DNA from: Adiantum capillus-veneris
Taxonomy: Eukaryota; Streptophyta; Polypodiopsida; Polypodiales; Pteridaceae
Reading direction: 5' to 3'
Assembly: GCA_014529385.2 (NCBI GenBank)
Contig: CM043963.1
Location: forward strand, 92,705,912-92,769,911
DNA length: 64,000 nucleotides
Below the pieces are notes generated by a model that saw nothing but the letters and a program-made list of their open reading frames with translations, did not search any database and had not been told where the DNA came from. The translations under genes were made by a program, and so were the position numbers. Shown in pieces: positions 11,781-22,815 of this stretch (the stretch's first letter is position 1; the number at the start of each line of letters is the position of its first letter).

Positions 11781-12290
11781 ATGCAGCAAGGTGAGCTTAA
11801 ATCCTATGTTGATTGCTTGTGGCCTATAAGTGTGGAATTATCTAGTGCATCATGCTTGTTAGGTGAAATAAACACAATGTAGCATGCTTAAGACATAAAA
11901 AATGCCCGCACGTGCAGTTTGTGGGTGGTGTAAACACATGTGGGCATCAGAAATGAAGCAAGGAGAATGCACTGTGGTTTTGAGAAATATTATCAGGTTC
12001 TTACAATCTTCCTAAGGACTAGAAAATCATGGCCTAGACAACAATGTATCTTAACAGATGACGGACTGATGGCTCCATAGTTGATGGTGATTCCTTTTGC
12101 ACTACCTTTCTTGTTATCTTGGGCTTTGGGGGTGAAGAGGGTCGCAAGTTTGCAACGCGTGACATGGGCACGGGTCCTTTTGAGAGCAACGCAGAGTGGG
12201 TGCCCCACCTGAGAGGCTCCAGTGTTAGAAAATAACCGGGGTCTAGTGTATTTTCATCGGATGAAATTATAAAATCCCGGTTAGAAGAAA
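11781..12290. other. Unassigned interval between gypsy remnant and LINE
   Basis: No reading frame of note and no recognisable repeat. A short minus-strand frame at 11993-12208 looks accidental. The LINE 5' UTR may begin somewhere after about 12230, but its exact start cannot be fixed. Confidence 0.4.
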
Positions 12291-12418
12291 ATTGTAAAAT
12301 TTACACAAGTTTTAGTGTAATTATAAAAAGAAGCCTCAAATTTTGACTTGAAAACCGAGAGAATTTCAAGTTTGCTCTTATTTTCACCAAAGATTCCATC
12401 CAAAAATGCAAAGAGGAA

Positions 12419-13171
12419 ATGCAAGAGACCATCAACAAAATCAACCGCAGCCTCCTAGGCACGATAAAGATACTTAAGGATCGGATGATGGCCCTGGATG
12501 AGGAGATTGCACAATAAAATAAAGAGCTTGAAGAGGTGCGCTCACAAAGTGCACTCAAAGAAGAGAAACTCCAACCATCGGTATTGGAAGAGCTCAACAC
12601 CATAAAAGAGCAAGTGCGGGCCATCAAAGAAGGGGAGGATCAAGATAAAGAAATGATGACTTCTTGGGTGGACATAATTACAAAAACTCAAAAGAAAGCG
12701 GATGAGGTCGAGAAATGGATTGAGATCACCAAAAAAGGCAAAGGCAAAGAATCAACCCCCACACCCACCATCATTAACTTGACACTAGCAGAGGAGCAAA
12801 GGAGGCAGGTGCGTTCCTTACATGTGAGGATTACTGGCCTCAAAAACCAAGATAATGTTGAGAAACACGTCAACGAACTCATGTTTATGATGGGGGTTAC
12901 TGCGCCAGTGCATACAAAGGCTTGGTGAGTAGATAACAAGGAAAGTGAAAGCAAGGGGGAAACTTCCAAGGAAAGAGTGCTTATCCTCCGCTTCTCTGGA
13001 AGAAAAGATCCGCTCTTAAGAAGACGTATTTTTCTTGGGGACGACCTCACACTCTCACAGATTGCTCATATGAAGGAGGTAATACCAAAGATTAGAGCGG
13101 CAAGGGAAAAAGGGAAGACTGCTTCTTATAGAGATGGGAGAGTCCTGATAATGGAGCGGCACTCCACATGA
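12419..13171 (+). pseudogene. LINE ORF1 (RNA-binding, coiled-coil protein)
   Basis: One continuous frame of about 250 codons is interrupted by two stop codons, TAA at 12515-12517 and TGA at 12926-12928. The N-terminal third is rich in E, K, L, I and Q in heptad-like spacing (INKINRSLL...LKDRMMALDEEIAQ...ALKEEKL), as expected of a trimerising coiled coil. Next come SLHVRITGL and VLILRFSG, then FLGDDLTLSQ...IRAAREKGKTASYRDGRVLI, which parallels the RRM and C-terminal regions of L1 ORF1 proteins (Transposase_22 family). ORF1p normally coats LINE RNA as a chaperone. The ATG at 12419 is the first in frame with the coiled coil, but the true start could lie upstream. Confidence 0.7.
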
Positions 13172-13195
13172 CGGTGCGTGACCTATGGGACTAAA

Positions 13196-13660
13196 TTAAA
13201 GGTGCCCGCCTGGAACTACAATGGATCTCTACACCTTGATGTAGGTGCCTTTGAGTATAGTTTCACTAAGAGGGGCATCATTTTCTATTCTGAGACACAT
13301 CAAGCTCTTGGACAGTCGATGCCATAGGTGAGCGGATATAGATGGGAGACAACTTGCAGACAGGAGACCCGATCAAAGCATCGAGGATGGGGCTTAGGGG
13401 GAGTGCCAGTTTTTTTCAGGGAGGAGTCAGCCATTCATACATATAGCATGCAAGGACAAGCAGGCTAGTTACATGTGGGTGAGACTGAAGGCAAAGACAT
13501 GCATATATCTCTACATTGCTATTTGTTATTTCCCTCCTAGTATGTCAATATATGCACCACCTAGAGGATAGTCCCCCTTTTCTATTTTGGATGATGACAT
13601 ATGAGAGTTTTCCACAGATGGTGACATTATCATACTTGGGGATCTCTGTGCGCGTATGTC
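13196..13660 (+). pseudogene. LINE endonuclease, N-terminal part
   Basis: Blocks follow the EEP endonuclease order: VPAWNYNG (catalytic Asn motif, near 13211), IIFYSETHQ (catalytic Glu, near 13288), GGVPVFFREE, CYFPP, then GDIIILGDLCAR (near 13620-13655), the position where active enzymes read GDFNAR or GDLNAR. The Asn of that last motif is Cys here. Frame changes and stops lie between the blocks, so the protein is not made. The right end meets the tandem repeat at about 13638-13660. Confidence 0.7.
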
Positions 13661-14162
13661 GCACGTGCCAATGCAAGGAACTTGCCGATACACTGTGTGC
13701 GAGCCACAAATGGCTCCAAGCACACAATAAGCCTAAACTAGTAAGCTCAAAGATGGTGTTGGTGTGTCACTCACCGCTCTATGCTTCTTGTCGTGGAGGA
13801 TTCCTCGCCGCCGTCGTGCCTCCGCAATGCTCGATTGCACTCTCTCTCTCTCTCTCTCTCTCTCATGCATACACACACACACACACACACAAGGATCTCT
13901 GTGCGCATATGTCGCACGTGCCAATGCAAGGAACTTGCCAATACACTGTGTGCGAGCCACAAATGGCTCCAAGCACACAATAAGCCTAAACTAGTAAGCT
14001 TAAAGATGGTGTTGGTGTGTCACTCACCGCTCTACGCTTCTTGTCGTGGAGGATTCCTCGCCGCAAAGAAGAAGGAGACACCGCTACGCTGTGCTTAACC
14101 GCCTCGCCGTCGTCGTGCCTCCGCAATGCTCAATCGCACACTCTCTCTCTCTCTCTCTCATG

Positions 14163-14215
<53 letters not shown>

Positions 14216-14562
14216 GGAGATGAAGAAGAAGAAGATGGAGACGGAACAAGAGCACTCTTCAATTACACAAAATGAGAGAATGAGTGATTTTTACTTGGGG
14301 ATCTCTGTGCGCGTATGTCGCATGTGCCAATGCAAGGAACTTGCCGATACACTGTGTGTGAGCCACAAATGGCTCCAAGCACACAATAAGCCTAAACTAG
14401 TAAGCTCAAAGATGGTGTTGGTGTGTCACTCACCGCTCTACGCTTCTTGTCGTGGAAAATTCCTCGCCGCAAAGAAGAAGGAGACGCCGCTATGCCGTGC
14501 TTAACCGCCTCGCCGCCGTCGTGCCTCCGCAATGCTCGATCGCACACACTCTCTCTCTCTCT

Positions 14563-14625
<63 letters not shown>

Positions 14626-14707
14626 GGTGATGAAGAAAAAGAAGATGGAGATGGAACAAGAGCACTCTTCAATTGCACAAAATGAGAGAATGAGTGATTT
14701 TTAGGTT
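13638..14707. repeat. Threefold tandem repeat with expanded CT and CA tracts
   Basis: Three units begin with GGGATCTCTGTGCGC or a close variant at about 13638, 13893 and 14298. Each continues with GTGCCAATGCAAGGAACTTG, CACAATAAGCCTAAACTAG, GGTGTTGGTGTGTCACTC, CGTGCCTCCGCAATGCTC, a CT tract and a CA tract. Units 2 and 3 also share a tail (ATGAAGAAGAAGAAGATGG ... GAGTGATTTTTA). The CA tracts differ in length: about 13870-13891, 14163-14214 and 14566-14623. The first unit starts exactly where the LINE endonuclease reads GDLCAR, so the unit seems to include LINE sequence. The DNA from 14708 to about 14942 belongs to the same interruption but is not repeated. Confidence 0.85.
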
Positions 14708-14960
14708 TAGTTGACTTTTATATGAGCTCGGCCCATTCACACTTGGGCACCCATGCTTAGCCAACTAATCCTTTGAATGTTCCAGTTAGAGTGCGCCTCT
14801 CATCCGCGATCACTCTTACCCTTTTCCTATTGGACCGACAAGCCCGGTACCTGACTCTACCGAGTAAATAATACAACGTCCGTCGAAGGTGATAGGGTGT
14901 CCGTGAGCTGTGAGGGTTAACAATCTCAATGCTAGGACTACCCATTATCAAACATTATTC

Positions 14961-15270
14961 TATGATACTTCAGAGTAGATGCTTAGGTAGCTTGATGCTA
15001 TAGGAATGGGCTTATCCAGACTATCACAAAGATGAGGAGCACACTGAGTATGGCAGATACTTGATAGTTATGGGGATTGCACATGGATTGGCCATTTTGA
15101 ATGGCCTTCGGAGATTTCCTACATCGGGAGGTTTCACATGTTTTCCAAACCGACAACCATATCTCATTCCATCCTTTTAGGATTTCATGGTGGGCACTAG
15201 GCCAATTGGAGTAGCAGATGATCATGCTATATTGTCTTTTACTCTCACATTTCAGCTCATCACAACTCCA
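14961..15270 (+). pseudogene. LINE endonuclease, C-terminal part
   Basis: It resumes with YDTSE, DAIGMGLSRLSQ, EYGRYLIVMGIAHGLAILNGL and GGFTCFPN, then DFMVGTRPIGVADDHAIL. It is clearly homologous to the fragment at 9049-9313. The block that should read H-G-x-S-x-I-D-Y is degenerate (PNRQPYLIPSF), so the catalytic Asp-His pair is not intact. Confidence 0.75.
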
Positions 15271-15649
15271 CTAGGAGAGGTCTCCACACATACTCGATAT
15301 ACCTTCATGAGGGAACGGATTCCGTGTACATGGATGATATATACAGGCATCTATGCACTCATGAGCGAGGATGGCCACTAGATGAGCTTACTAAGATACT
15401 GACACAAATGCTCCATGATGCAGCATCATAGGCATATCCCCACAATCAACCTACATGGAGACGATCGAGGAGCATTCCCAAGAACAGTTGGTATGATTAG
15501 TTGCTTTTGGCACAGTGCTGAGAGCCAGACTTATACGTTGACTACAAGACATTGGTGTGCCCACAAAGATGATTTGGGGGGTCTTGGCTTTATACAGGAC
15601 AGTGGTAGGGTGGGTACACACTACTGAGGGTATGTCTGACATGGTCCAT

Positions 15650-16330
15650 AGGAGAAGCAGGGATGCCCCCTATCTCCAACTCTTTTGGGGATGTATGTGG
15701 ATGAGTGTTGAGACTATGTAGAATGAGAGGGAGACAGGGGTGCTCACCTAGCAGGGGTTATATGTTGATGATATAGTGTTGATTTTTGACTTTCCAGAGG
15801 GGATGCAGCGCCATTTGGATGCTTTGCACAAATTTTCTCATGATAGTGGATTGTCTGTCAACCTTGGGAAAACCAAGGTTATGGTGCTCAACACCACATC
15901 ACAGTGGGTCAGGAGTCAGCACCCACATTTACGTATGGTTAGGAGACAATGGAGTATACATATGCTTGGGGTAGTCTTTAGTGGACCATTGTTTTCATTG
16001 AGGAGAGCACCAGAGACTAGACGGACTAGAGCTTATGTTTCCTTGGGAGGATTAGAGAGGATGTGTTTGCAGATTCAGTTCACGAATCGTGAACAAAACT
16101 CTAGCTTTTTGATACTCTAGTGGCTTCATCTATGCTTTATGGAGTTCATATATGGGGACCATTAGTAGACCACCATGACATATCTGACAACACAGATGCA
16201 TGGAGATGTATGGAGAGGCCTCTGGTCTCTATGATTTCTCGGATTTGGGCTAAGTCCTCAATGCCACATGAGATTATCCGAGCTGAGCTAGCCGCCCACC
16301 CCTCGTGGTCAAGGCATTGACTAGATCAGT
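15650..16330 (+). pseudogene. LINE reverse transcriptase remnant
   Basis: RT signatures occur in order: KQGCPLSPTLLGMYVDEC (15655-15710), GLYVDDIVLIF with the catalytic YVDD box (about 15755-15790), HLDALHKFSHDSGLSVNLGKTKVMVLNT (thumb-side block), then MLYGVHIWGP and SSMPHEIIRAELAAHPSW, typical of the connection region in plant LINEs. Frame changes separate these blocks. The finger domain expected between the endonuclease and QGCPLSP is largely missing. Confidence 0.8.
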
Positions 16331-16786
16331 ATCCTTTATACACAGTGTATGGGACCTCCCCAAATATTGATACGCTCAGCTAGCCTTGGCATCATCCCAA
16401 CAGCTAGAAATGCAGGGTGACACAACATGTTGGTATGGACAGATGACATCATGGTTTCAACATGGATAGATTGCCTCCATTCCAGTACTCCTTGGATGCA
16501 CCCTCCCTCTCTCTCACACGGACACAGATCACCAAACTCTTACGGCAAGATCTAATTTAGCTAGATACCAGGAGCACATGGATACAGCCAGAACAGGAGT
16601 TGGGCACGAAGATGGATTCTATAGAGAGAATCTTCTCCAACTCATGAAGGACAGTTTTGTGACTAGGCCTGCATACATGGATACACACTTACCTCATGGG
16701 ATACGATGTGCTATTGGGCAGATACGCACGTCCTCACATCACTTTAGATTGAGACTGACCTATTTTGAGGGGTACCAATAGAGGCT

Positions 16787-17212
16787 AGGATATGTCATTT
16801 ATGTTGCCTAAAGCTAGAGATAGAGCTGCACTACACATGTCACTTCCTGATATACCATGAGATACGAGGCCGCTTCCACTGTCTATTCAGAGAGGGTTTT
16901 GGACCATTTTCTAGAGTCATGAGATCGAAGATTAGAGATGTATTGGATTGTTTCTACTATAGTTGTGCAGAGATAGAGAGACCTTGCTGTGGACATCGGG
17001 AGAGCCAAACTCAAAGACAAATCACAGATTTCTTTACACCAACCAGGGGACAGCCAGAGAAGCGGTCATCACAGCAGATCTCAGATCCCACCCACACCAA
17101 AGGTATGCGGATCGGTCAAGCCATTGAGCTAGGTAGATTCAGGGGCCCACGACCACAAAGGGGGCCTCACAACATCGATGGAGGTGGCAGCAAAGGATCC
17201 AGACTATCCTAG
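16787..17212 (+). pseudogene. LINE C-terminal zinc knuckle and tail with PIP-box-like motif
   Basis: This frame stays open for about 140 codons. It starts with CHLC...ELHYTCHFLIYHEIRGRF, a zf-RVT-type knuckle found after the RT of many plant LINEs. It then gives REGFGPFSRVM and DVLDCFYYSCAEIERPC. At 17012-17035 it reads QRQITDFF, an exact fit to the PCNA-interacting (PIP-box) pattern Q-x-x-[ILM]-x-x-[FY]-[FY]. A basic, Gly/Arg-rich tail follows to the stop at 17210-17212. That this motif binds PCNA is inference. Confidence 0.6.
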
Positions 17213-17530
17213 CTCGACATGTGAGACAACCAATCAGAGTATTGGCCATGGAGGATATTGATGAGATTCACCAGTGACCAATGAAGTATCTCATCTGATA
17301 ATTTGTATCTCATTTGATTCATCTTTGTTTCAACTTTGTATCAACTAACCCATTATATCAGCCCGAACCCCATCACCCCTCCCCACCTATTTTGTTTCAG
17401 TTTTAATCTTTCAGTTCTTTGTACTTTTTTTGTGTATTCAGACATTGTATCAGATTCACCAATTGTAACTTTGGGTCTCATAGGTCAATCTGGCCTCTTG
17501 AAGACATTAAAATAACATTTCATTTCATTT
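17213..17530 (+). other. LINE 3' UTR
   Basis: Non-coding, T-rich toward the end (CATCTTTGTTTCAACTTTG, TTTTTTTGTGTATTCAG), closing with CATTAAAATAACATTTCATT before a CT microsatellite. No long poly(A). Confidence 0.5.
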
Positions 17531-17579
17531 CTCTCTCTCTCTCTCTCTCTCAGGTTAACTATAGATAGCCTTCATTCAA

Positions 17580-17639
<60 letters not shown>

Positions 17640-17670
17640 GTTAACTATAGACAACCTTCATTCAGAACAA
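17531..17670. repeat. Duplicated (TC)n plus AGGTTAACTATAGA unit
   Basis: Two tandem units each consist of a CT tract (about 17531-17551 and 17584-17637) followed by CAGGTTAACTATAGA(T/C)A(G/A)CCTTCATTCA. Slippage or duplication at the LINE 3' end is likely. Confidence 0.85.
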
Positions 17671-17840
17671 TAAGGTGGAAACAAGTCCCATGGCCACAAC
17701 TTCCTGGCTTAAATTAGGCAACAAGCACAACCATTAGAGCACGGACAACAAACAAACACAAAATAGAAAAACAAATTAACCCTGCAAACATGAGCTTGAG
17801 CATTAGGCTAAATTTTAAAGAAAACACATGAGCAAGTTCT

Positions 17841-18532
17841 GTTATGGAAATGGCCTATGAACTTTGAGAGTAGCGGAATCAGGAAATTAGATAAAGCACT
17901 TTTGTGAGATTACTTTGTGAGCATAGCGGGTGAAGTTAATTGATGGTAGCAACATAAACATGGTACTTAGTTAGCTTGGCATGACCAATACTTTTTCAAG
18001 AGAGAGAGTTTAGAAAACATGACAATAGTTGAGGACCGGATTCATACGACGCCGGTTCCCCCTCCAATAGGCATTTGTATTATAGTTTCTCCCATCAAGG
18101 GAAACTTGGTACAATACAATCTTTGTGTTCCTTGTGACCTAGGTGATGCAATGAAGATGGAAAGCTTCATGCATCACAAACATAACAGAAACTTTGTAGA
18201 AAGCATTAACTATCCCAAGACTCAGTCCCAAGGCCTCAAACACCTTCGAAGGTGGAGAGAGCTAGCGGGGAATGAGGATAGGGAGGAGGAAGAAGAAACA
18301 TTCCATAGGAGAAAGAAATAGTTCCTCACTTATCATCACTCTTCTTGCTAGCATACATAATAGAACAGTAATGAAGATGGAGGAGATGGCAAGCTTAAGC
18401 ATTGAAGCATGGCTCTTGGTTGGATTTGCATTCCATAGCCAAGAGTGTTGGTGTAGGCTCTCACTTCTCACAAGCTTGGAGAAGGAGGTGGATCTTCGCA
18501 ACTTTCACCAAGTGAGAATGAATCCACAAAAT

Positions 18533-18584
<52 letters not shown>

Positions 18585-18736
18585 TGTATACCCCCCTAGC
18601 ACCCCCCTTGCTTGCTTGGGGTGAGTTCTAGCCTTTTCACATGCTTCAAGCTCATTGGACCCCTCCCTAGCCAATCACATGCAACATGCATTCAAGTACA
18701 TGGGTAGTCTTTGGACAAGTGTCCTTCTTACCCCTT

Positions 18737-18778
<42 letters not shown>

Positions 18779-19467
18779 AAAATATCTAGATATTGTTGGA
18801 TGGAACTAGAAGTTCATTGGAACCCTCTTTAGCCCAACCAATAGCATTTAAGCACACCATGTGGCTAAGCACAGGGAGAGTCTGACATGTGTCCCATGTG
18901 TCCCTTGAGAAAAGGGGTGCCCTTTGGGTGAGTGGGAGGTTAAGTCAAAGATTCTCCTAACTTTGGGACTTTCCCCCTCCTTTGTAGGGTCTCTTTTTGA
19001 TCAAGCACCTTACCCCCCATGCATGGGAAGCTTCTCAATCACCTTCCTCTCATTAAGTTTGTAGGGTCTCTTTTTGACTCAAGCACCTTACCTCCCATGC
19101 ATGGGAAGCTTCTCAAGCACCTTCCTCATTAAGTATGACAAGCACCTCAAGTACCTTAGTCATCAAGCAGGACAAACACCTCAAGCACCTTAGTCATCAA
19201 GCACGATAAGCACCTCAAGCTTAAGTCGGGTTCCCACCTCAAGCTCAACCCTTGCTTGCCTAAGGTCAAAGGACTTTTAACACTAACTATAGGCAGTCTT
19301 TAATGAAGCTAACCCTAAGGTCTTTTAAGCTCCTTTAGATGCACTTTGCTCTTTGATAGACTACCTCCTTTTGGACCCGTATTGAGATGTAACATCTCTC
19401 CTCTTGGTCCCCTGTTGAGATAAGTTTAGAAGCACTTATTGCACATTGCTCTTTGGTAGACCGTCTT
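17841..19467 (-). repeat. LTR of gypsy element A (3' side)
   Basis: It shares family blocks with the other copies: GGCCTATGAACTTTGAGA, GAGGACCGGATT, CTCCAATAGGCATTTGTAT and GGTGATGCAATGAAGATGG, then a (GT)n tract at 18534-18583 and an (AG)n tract at 18739-18774. A CAAGCACCT-type minisatellite follows at about 19075-19235. Confidence 0.75.
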
Positions 19468-21774
19468 TTGATGGCACTCCTTTGTAAGGCTTACGTAGGC
19501 TCTCATGGAAAACATGGTGCATGAGCCAATGGTTGGGGCAACTTTAATTGATAAGCCATCTCATTGATTGGCTTAAGAATTTAAAAAGGGACATAGTATC
19601 TTATTGCTCGTTTAGCATAATGCTCTTGGTGGCCCATAGGATTCTTGCCCGTAGTATGCCTTAGACGAGCCTTGAGAAACTTTAGTAAGACCTAATCATT
19701 TTACTCAAAGGCTAAGGCTCTTCTGTGCTTATTAGCAGCATCCCTTTTTGCCTTTGCTTTGAGATGGATATAATCTCTTTAATCTTTGGAAAAGATTCTT
19801 GTGAGTCTCGGCTATATTCATTAGTAGCAAAGATCTTCCCATGTACTTTAAGTAGTAAGGGACTTTTGGATCTTCCCTCTCTAACTTTGAAAAGTGCTTT
19901 CCCCATAGAAGTACGTATAATGTCATTGTACGCATACTCTATAAGAGATAGGTTTTTCTCTCATTGAGAACATCGATCTACTTCCATGGTATAGGCTTTT
20001 AGTAGATCAAGAATCGTTACATTAGTTATTTTACTTTGGTCATCCGTTTGTGGATGATAGGCCGAAAGTATTAAAAAAGGCTTCCTAGATTCTCAAAGAG
20101 ACCCTTCTAGAAATTACTGGTCATTCTAGGATCTTTGTTCGACACTATGGATGTTGGAAAGCCATGATGCTTGAAAATTTGAGATGTGAAGAGGGTTGCC
20201 ATTTGATGTGCCTTAATAGTTTTTTGATGGGCATAGAGTGTGTTTTCTTATTAAACCTGTCGACTAAAACAATCCAAGTTGCTTCTCTCAATATTTCAAC
20301 TTTTGGTATACTACGCATTTTGAAACATACTCTTGTATGTTTACTTTTCATGGTAGACCAATAGAAATACATTTCTACTCCTTGAAGAGTAGATTATGGA
20401 TTCCCTCTTTGTCCCACATAAGGAGAAGTATGGGATTCATACATGACTTTCTAATTGTATGGGTGAGTAATGCATAGCCTATTGTTGTTTGGAAGATAAC
20501 CATCCTTCAAGGTGAATGGTTCTTTTTTCTTCCCTAATGCAAAGGCTCTAATTACATACTTAAAGTCTCGGTCAGTAGTATACTCATCTATCATAAAAGA
20601 TAGATCATTGTGAGTTGCTATAGACACCACATTTACCCTTGGTCGTTGTGAAAGTGCATCGACCACTTGATTGTGCTTACTAACAAGGTGAGCAATATGA
20701 AATTTAAATTGCAAAAGAAAATTTGCCCACCTCATTTGTTTGTCGGAGAGCTTGGTTTGCGTCATGAAGTTCTTGAGGCTTTGTGAACCATTCATAGGAT
20801 AAATGGAGTCCCCAAGAGATAGTGTTTCCACGTGTTTAGGGCATATAGAATAGCTAGTAGCTCTTTTTTAAATTTGCCCAATACTCACTTATCGAAGTTA
20901 AGTCTTTGACTCTCATATGCTATGGCATGCCCTTCTTGAAGCAAAATAGCTTCAAGGCAATCAACACAAGCATCACATTGGACCTAAAATGGCTTTGAGA
21001 GATCTAGTAGTGTGAGCACCCATTGAGAGATAAGCTTCTCAAAAGCTTCTTGCACTTTTGCAGTCCATGAATACTTAACGTTCTTTTTTTGTTAAGTCAT
21101 GTAATGGGCCTGCTATTAGCGAGATTTTTTTTTCCGATGAAGCATCTATAATATGCACACATACCTATGGAGCTTTGTACCTCCTGTAGATTCCTTGGAT
21201 TAGGCCATCCTTTTGTTATCTCTAACTTTGTTGGATCCATACGGGTGCCATCTTTAGAGATAATGTGACCTAAATATTGAATCTCTTGTACGAAAAATTC
21301 ACTTTTCTTTTGATTAATGAAAAGCTTATTCTCTCTCACAACTTGAAAGATTAACTGGAGGTGTCGCTTGTACTCTTCAAGAGAATTTGAATGGCATGAA
21401 GATTTTTGTCCATCATGAGTTTGAATGCGTCTGGAGCATTTGTCAAGCCAAAACTTGTAAAGTATCAAATAGATCTTCTACCCGCCACACGGGAAATCTA
21501 TTTTTGATAGTACTCTTATTTAGTGCTCTATAGTCGACACACATGTGATATGTGTCGTCTTTCTTTTGCACTAAAAGCAATGGTGAACAAAATGGAGAGG
21601 AGCTAGACCTCACCATCCCTTTTTCCACCAATTCATGCACTTGCCTCATGATCTCCTCTTGTTGAGCTTGTGAAACTCGATAAGGAGGCTTGTTAGGCAG
21701 TGAGCTTCCTGGTAGGAGCTCAATTGCATGGTCATCATCCCTCATTTTAGAGGTAGCTCACTAGGGATGTCATT

Positions 21775-22810
21775 GGACCCCTCTCCCCCTAGCCAATCAC
21801 ATGCAGCGTGCATTCAAGTACATGGGTAGTCTTTGGACAAGTGTCCTCTTTACCCCTTAGAGAGTGAGAGCTTGAAAATATCTAGATATTTTTTGGATGG
21901 AACTAGAAGTTCATTAGACCCCTCTTCAGCCCAACCAATAGCATTCAAGCACACAATGTGGCTAAGCATAGGGAGAGTCTGACATGTGTCCCATGTGCCC
22001 CTTGAGAAAGGGTGTCCTTTGGGCGAGTGGGAGGTTAAGTCAAAGATTCCCCTCACTTTGGGACTTTTCCCTTCGTTTGTAGGGTCTCTTTTTGACTCAA
22101 GCACCTTACCCCCTATGCATGGGAAGCTTCACAAGCACCTTCCTCATAAAGTTTGTAGGGTCTCTTTTTGACTCAAGCACCTTCCTCATTAAGTTTGTAG
22201 GGTCTCTTTTTGACTCAAGCACCTTACCTCCCATGCATGGGAAGCTTCTCAAGCACCTTCCTCATTAAGTATGACAAGCAACTCAAGTACCTTAGTCATC
22301 AAGCACGACAAGCACCTCAAGCACCTTAGTCATCAAGCACGACAAGCACCTCAAGCACCTTAGTCATCAAGCACGACAAGCACCTCAAGCTTAGGTCGGG
22401 CTCCCACCTCAAGCTCAACCCTAGCTTGCCTAAGGTCAAAGGACTTTTAACGGTAACTATTAGAGGTCTTTAATGAAGCTAAACCTAAGGTATTTTGAGC
22501 TCCATTAGATGCACGTTGCTCTTTGATAGACTACCTCCTTTTGGACCCGTATTGAGATGTAACCATCTCTCCTCTTGGTCCCCTGTTGAGATAAGTTTAG
22601 AAGCACTTATTGCACATTGCTCTTTGGTAGACCGTCTCCTTTTGGACCCCTATTGAGATGCAACCATCTCTCCTTTTGGTCCCCTGCTAAGATAGGTCTA
22701 GAAGCACATGTCTCTATTCTAACTCTTGTTCCCGTTTATTCTCCCACATTAAATGATCTGTTTAATATGAGAAAATCATTTGGGTTAGTTAGGTGTTAGA
22801 TTTTATGACA
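21775..22810 (-). repeat. LTR of gypsy element A (5' side, partial)
   Basis: It matches the later part of the family LTR: ATTGGACCCCTC, GGAACTAGAAGTTCATTAG, the CAAGCACCTCAAGCACCTTAGTCAT minisatellite at about 22255-22400, and the closing block CCACATTAAATGATC ... GATTTTATGACA. The GT-tract part of the LTR is not represented here. Confidence 0.7.
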
Positions 22811-22815
22811 AGTTT

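Larger units (their letters stand above)
12300..17530 (+). mobile_element. L1-like LINE retrotransposon with an internal tandem-repeat insertion
   Basis: Parts lie in the standard LINE order on the plus strand. They are ORF1 (coiled coil plus nucleic-acid-binding region, 12419-13171), endonuclease N-part (about 13196-13660), endonuclease C-part (14961-15270), reverse transcriptase (about 15650-16330), and zinc knuckle with tail (16787-17212). A 3' UTR ends near 17530 at CATTAAAATAACATTTCATT. The endonuclease is split by about 1.3 kb that includes a threefold tandem repeat with microsatellites. Several frame changes and stops are present, and the stretch between endonuclease and RT is shorter than in intact LINEs, so it is inactive. 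There is no simple poly(A) tail; a CT microsatellite follows at once. Confidence 0.8.
17841..22810 (-). mobile_element. Ty3/gypsy element A, broken, with near-matching target duplication
   Basis: A minus-strand gypsy fossil bounded by LTR sequence at 17841 (TGTTATGG...) and 22810 (...TTTTATGACA). The flanking five bases are AGTTC (17836-17840) and AGTTT (22811-22815), a likely target duplication with one change. Internal coding remnants on the minus strand run from 21745 down to about 19470: reverse transcriptase (PPYRVSQAQQEEIMRQV, VQKKDDTYHMCVDYRALNKSTIKNRFPV, YLGHIISKDGT), RNase H (HIAHLVSKHNQVVDALSQRP) and integrase (KSPLLLKVHGKIFATNEYS). Gag and protease are not recognisable, and both LTRs are incomplete. 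It is broken in many places. It belongs to the same LTR family as the copies at 38.6-51.9 kb. Confidence 0.8.

Noticed and set aside
13516-13983. 155-codon frame overlapping the tandem repeat
   Set aside because: It arises from LINE endonuclease DNA running into the repeat and CT/CA tracts; no single protein family explains it, and the endonuclease blocks lie in other frames.
19075-19235. CRISPR-like alternation of short repeats and spacers
   Set aside because: Units are degenerate, of irregular length and shared by all LTR copies, with no unique spacers and no cas genes. It is an LTR minisatellite in plant DNA.
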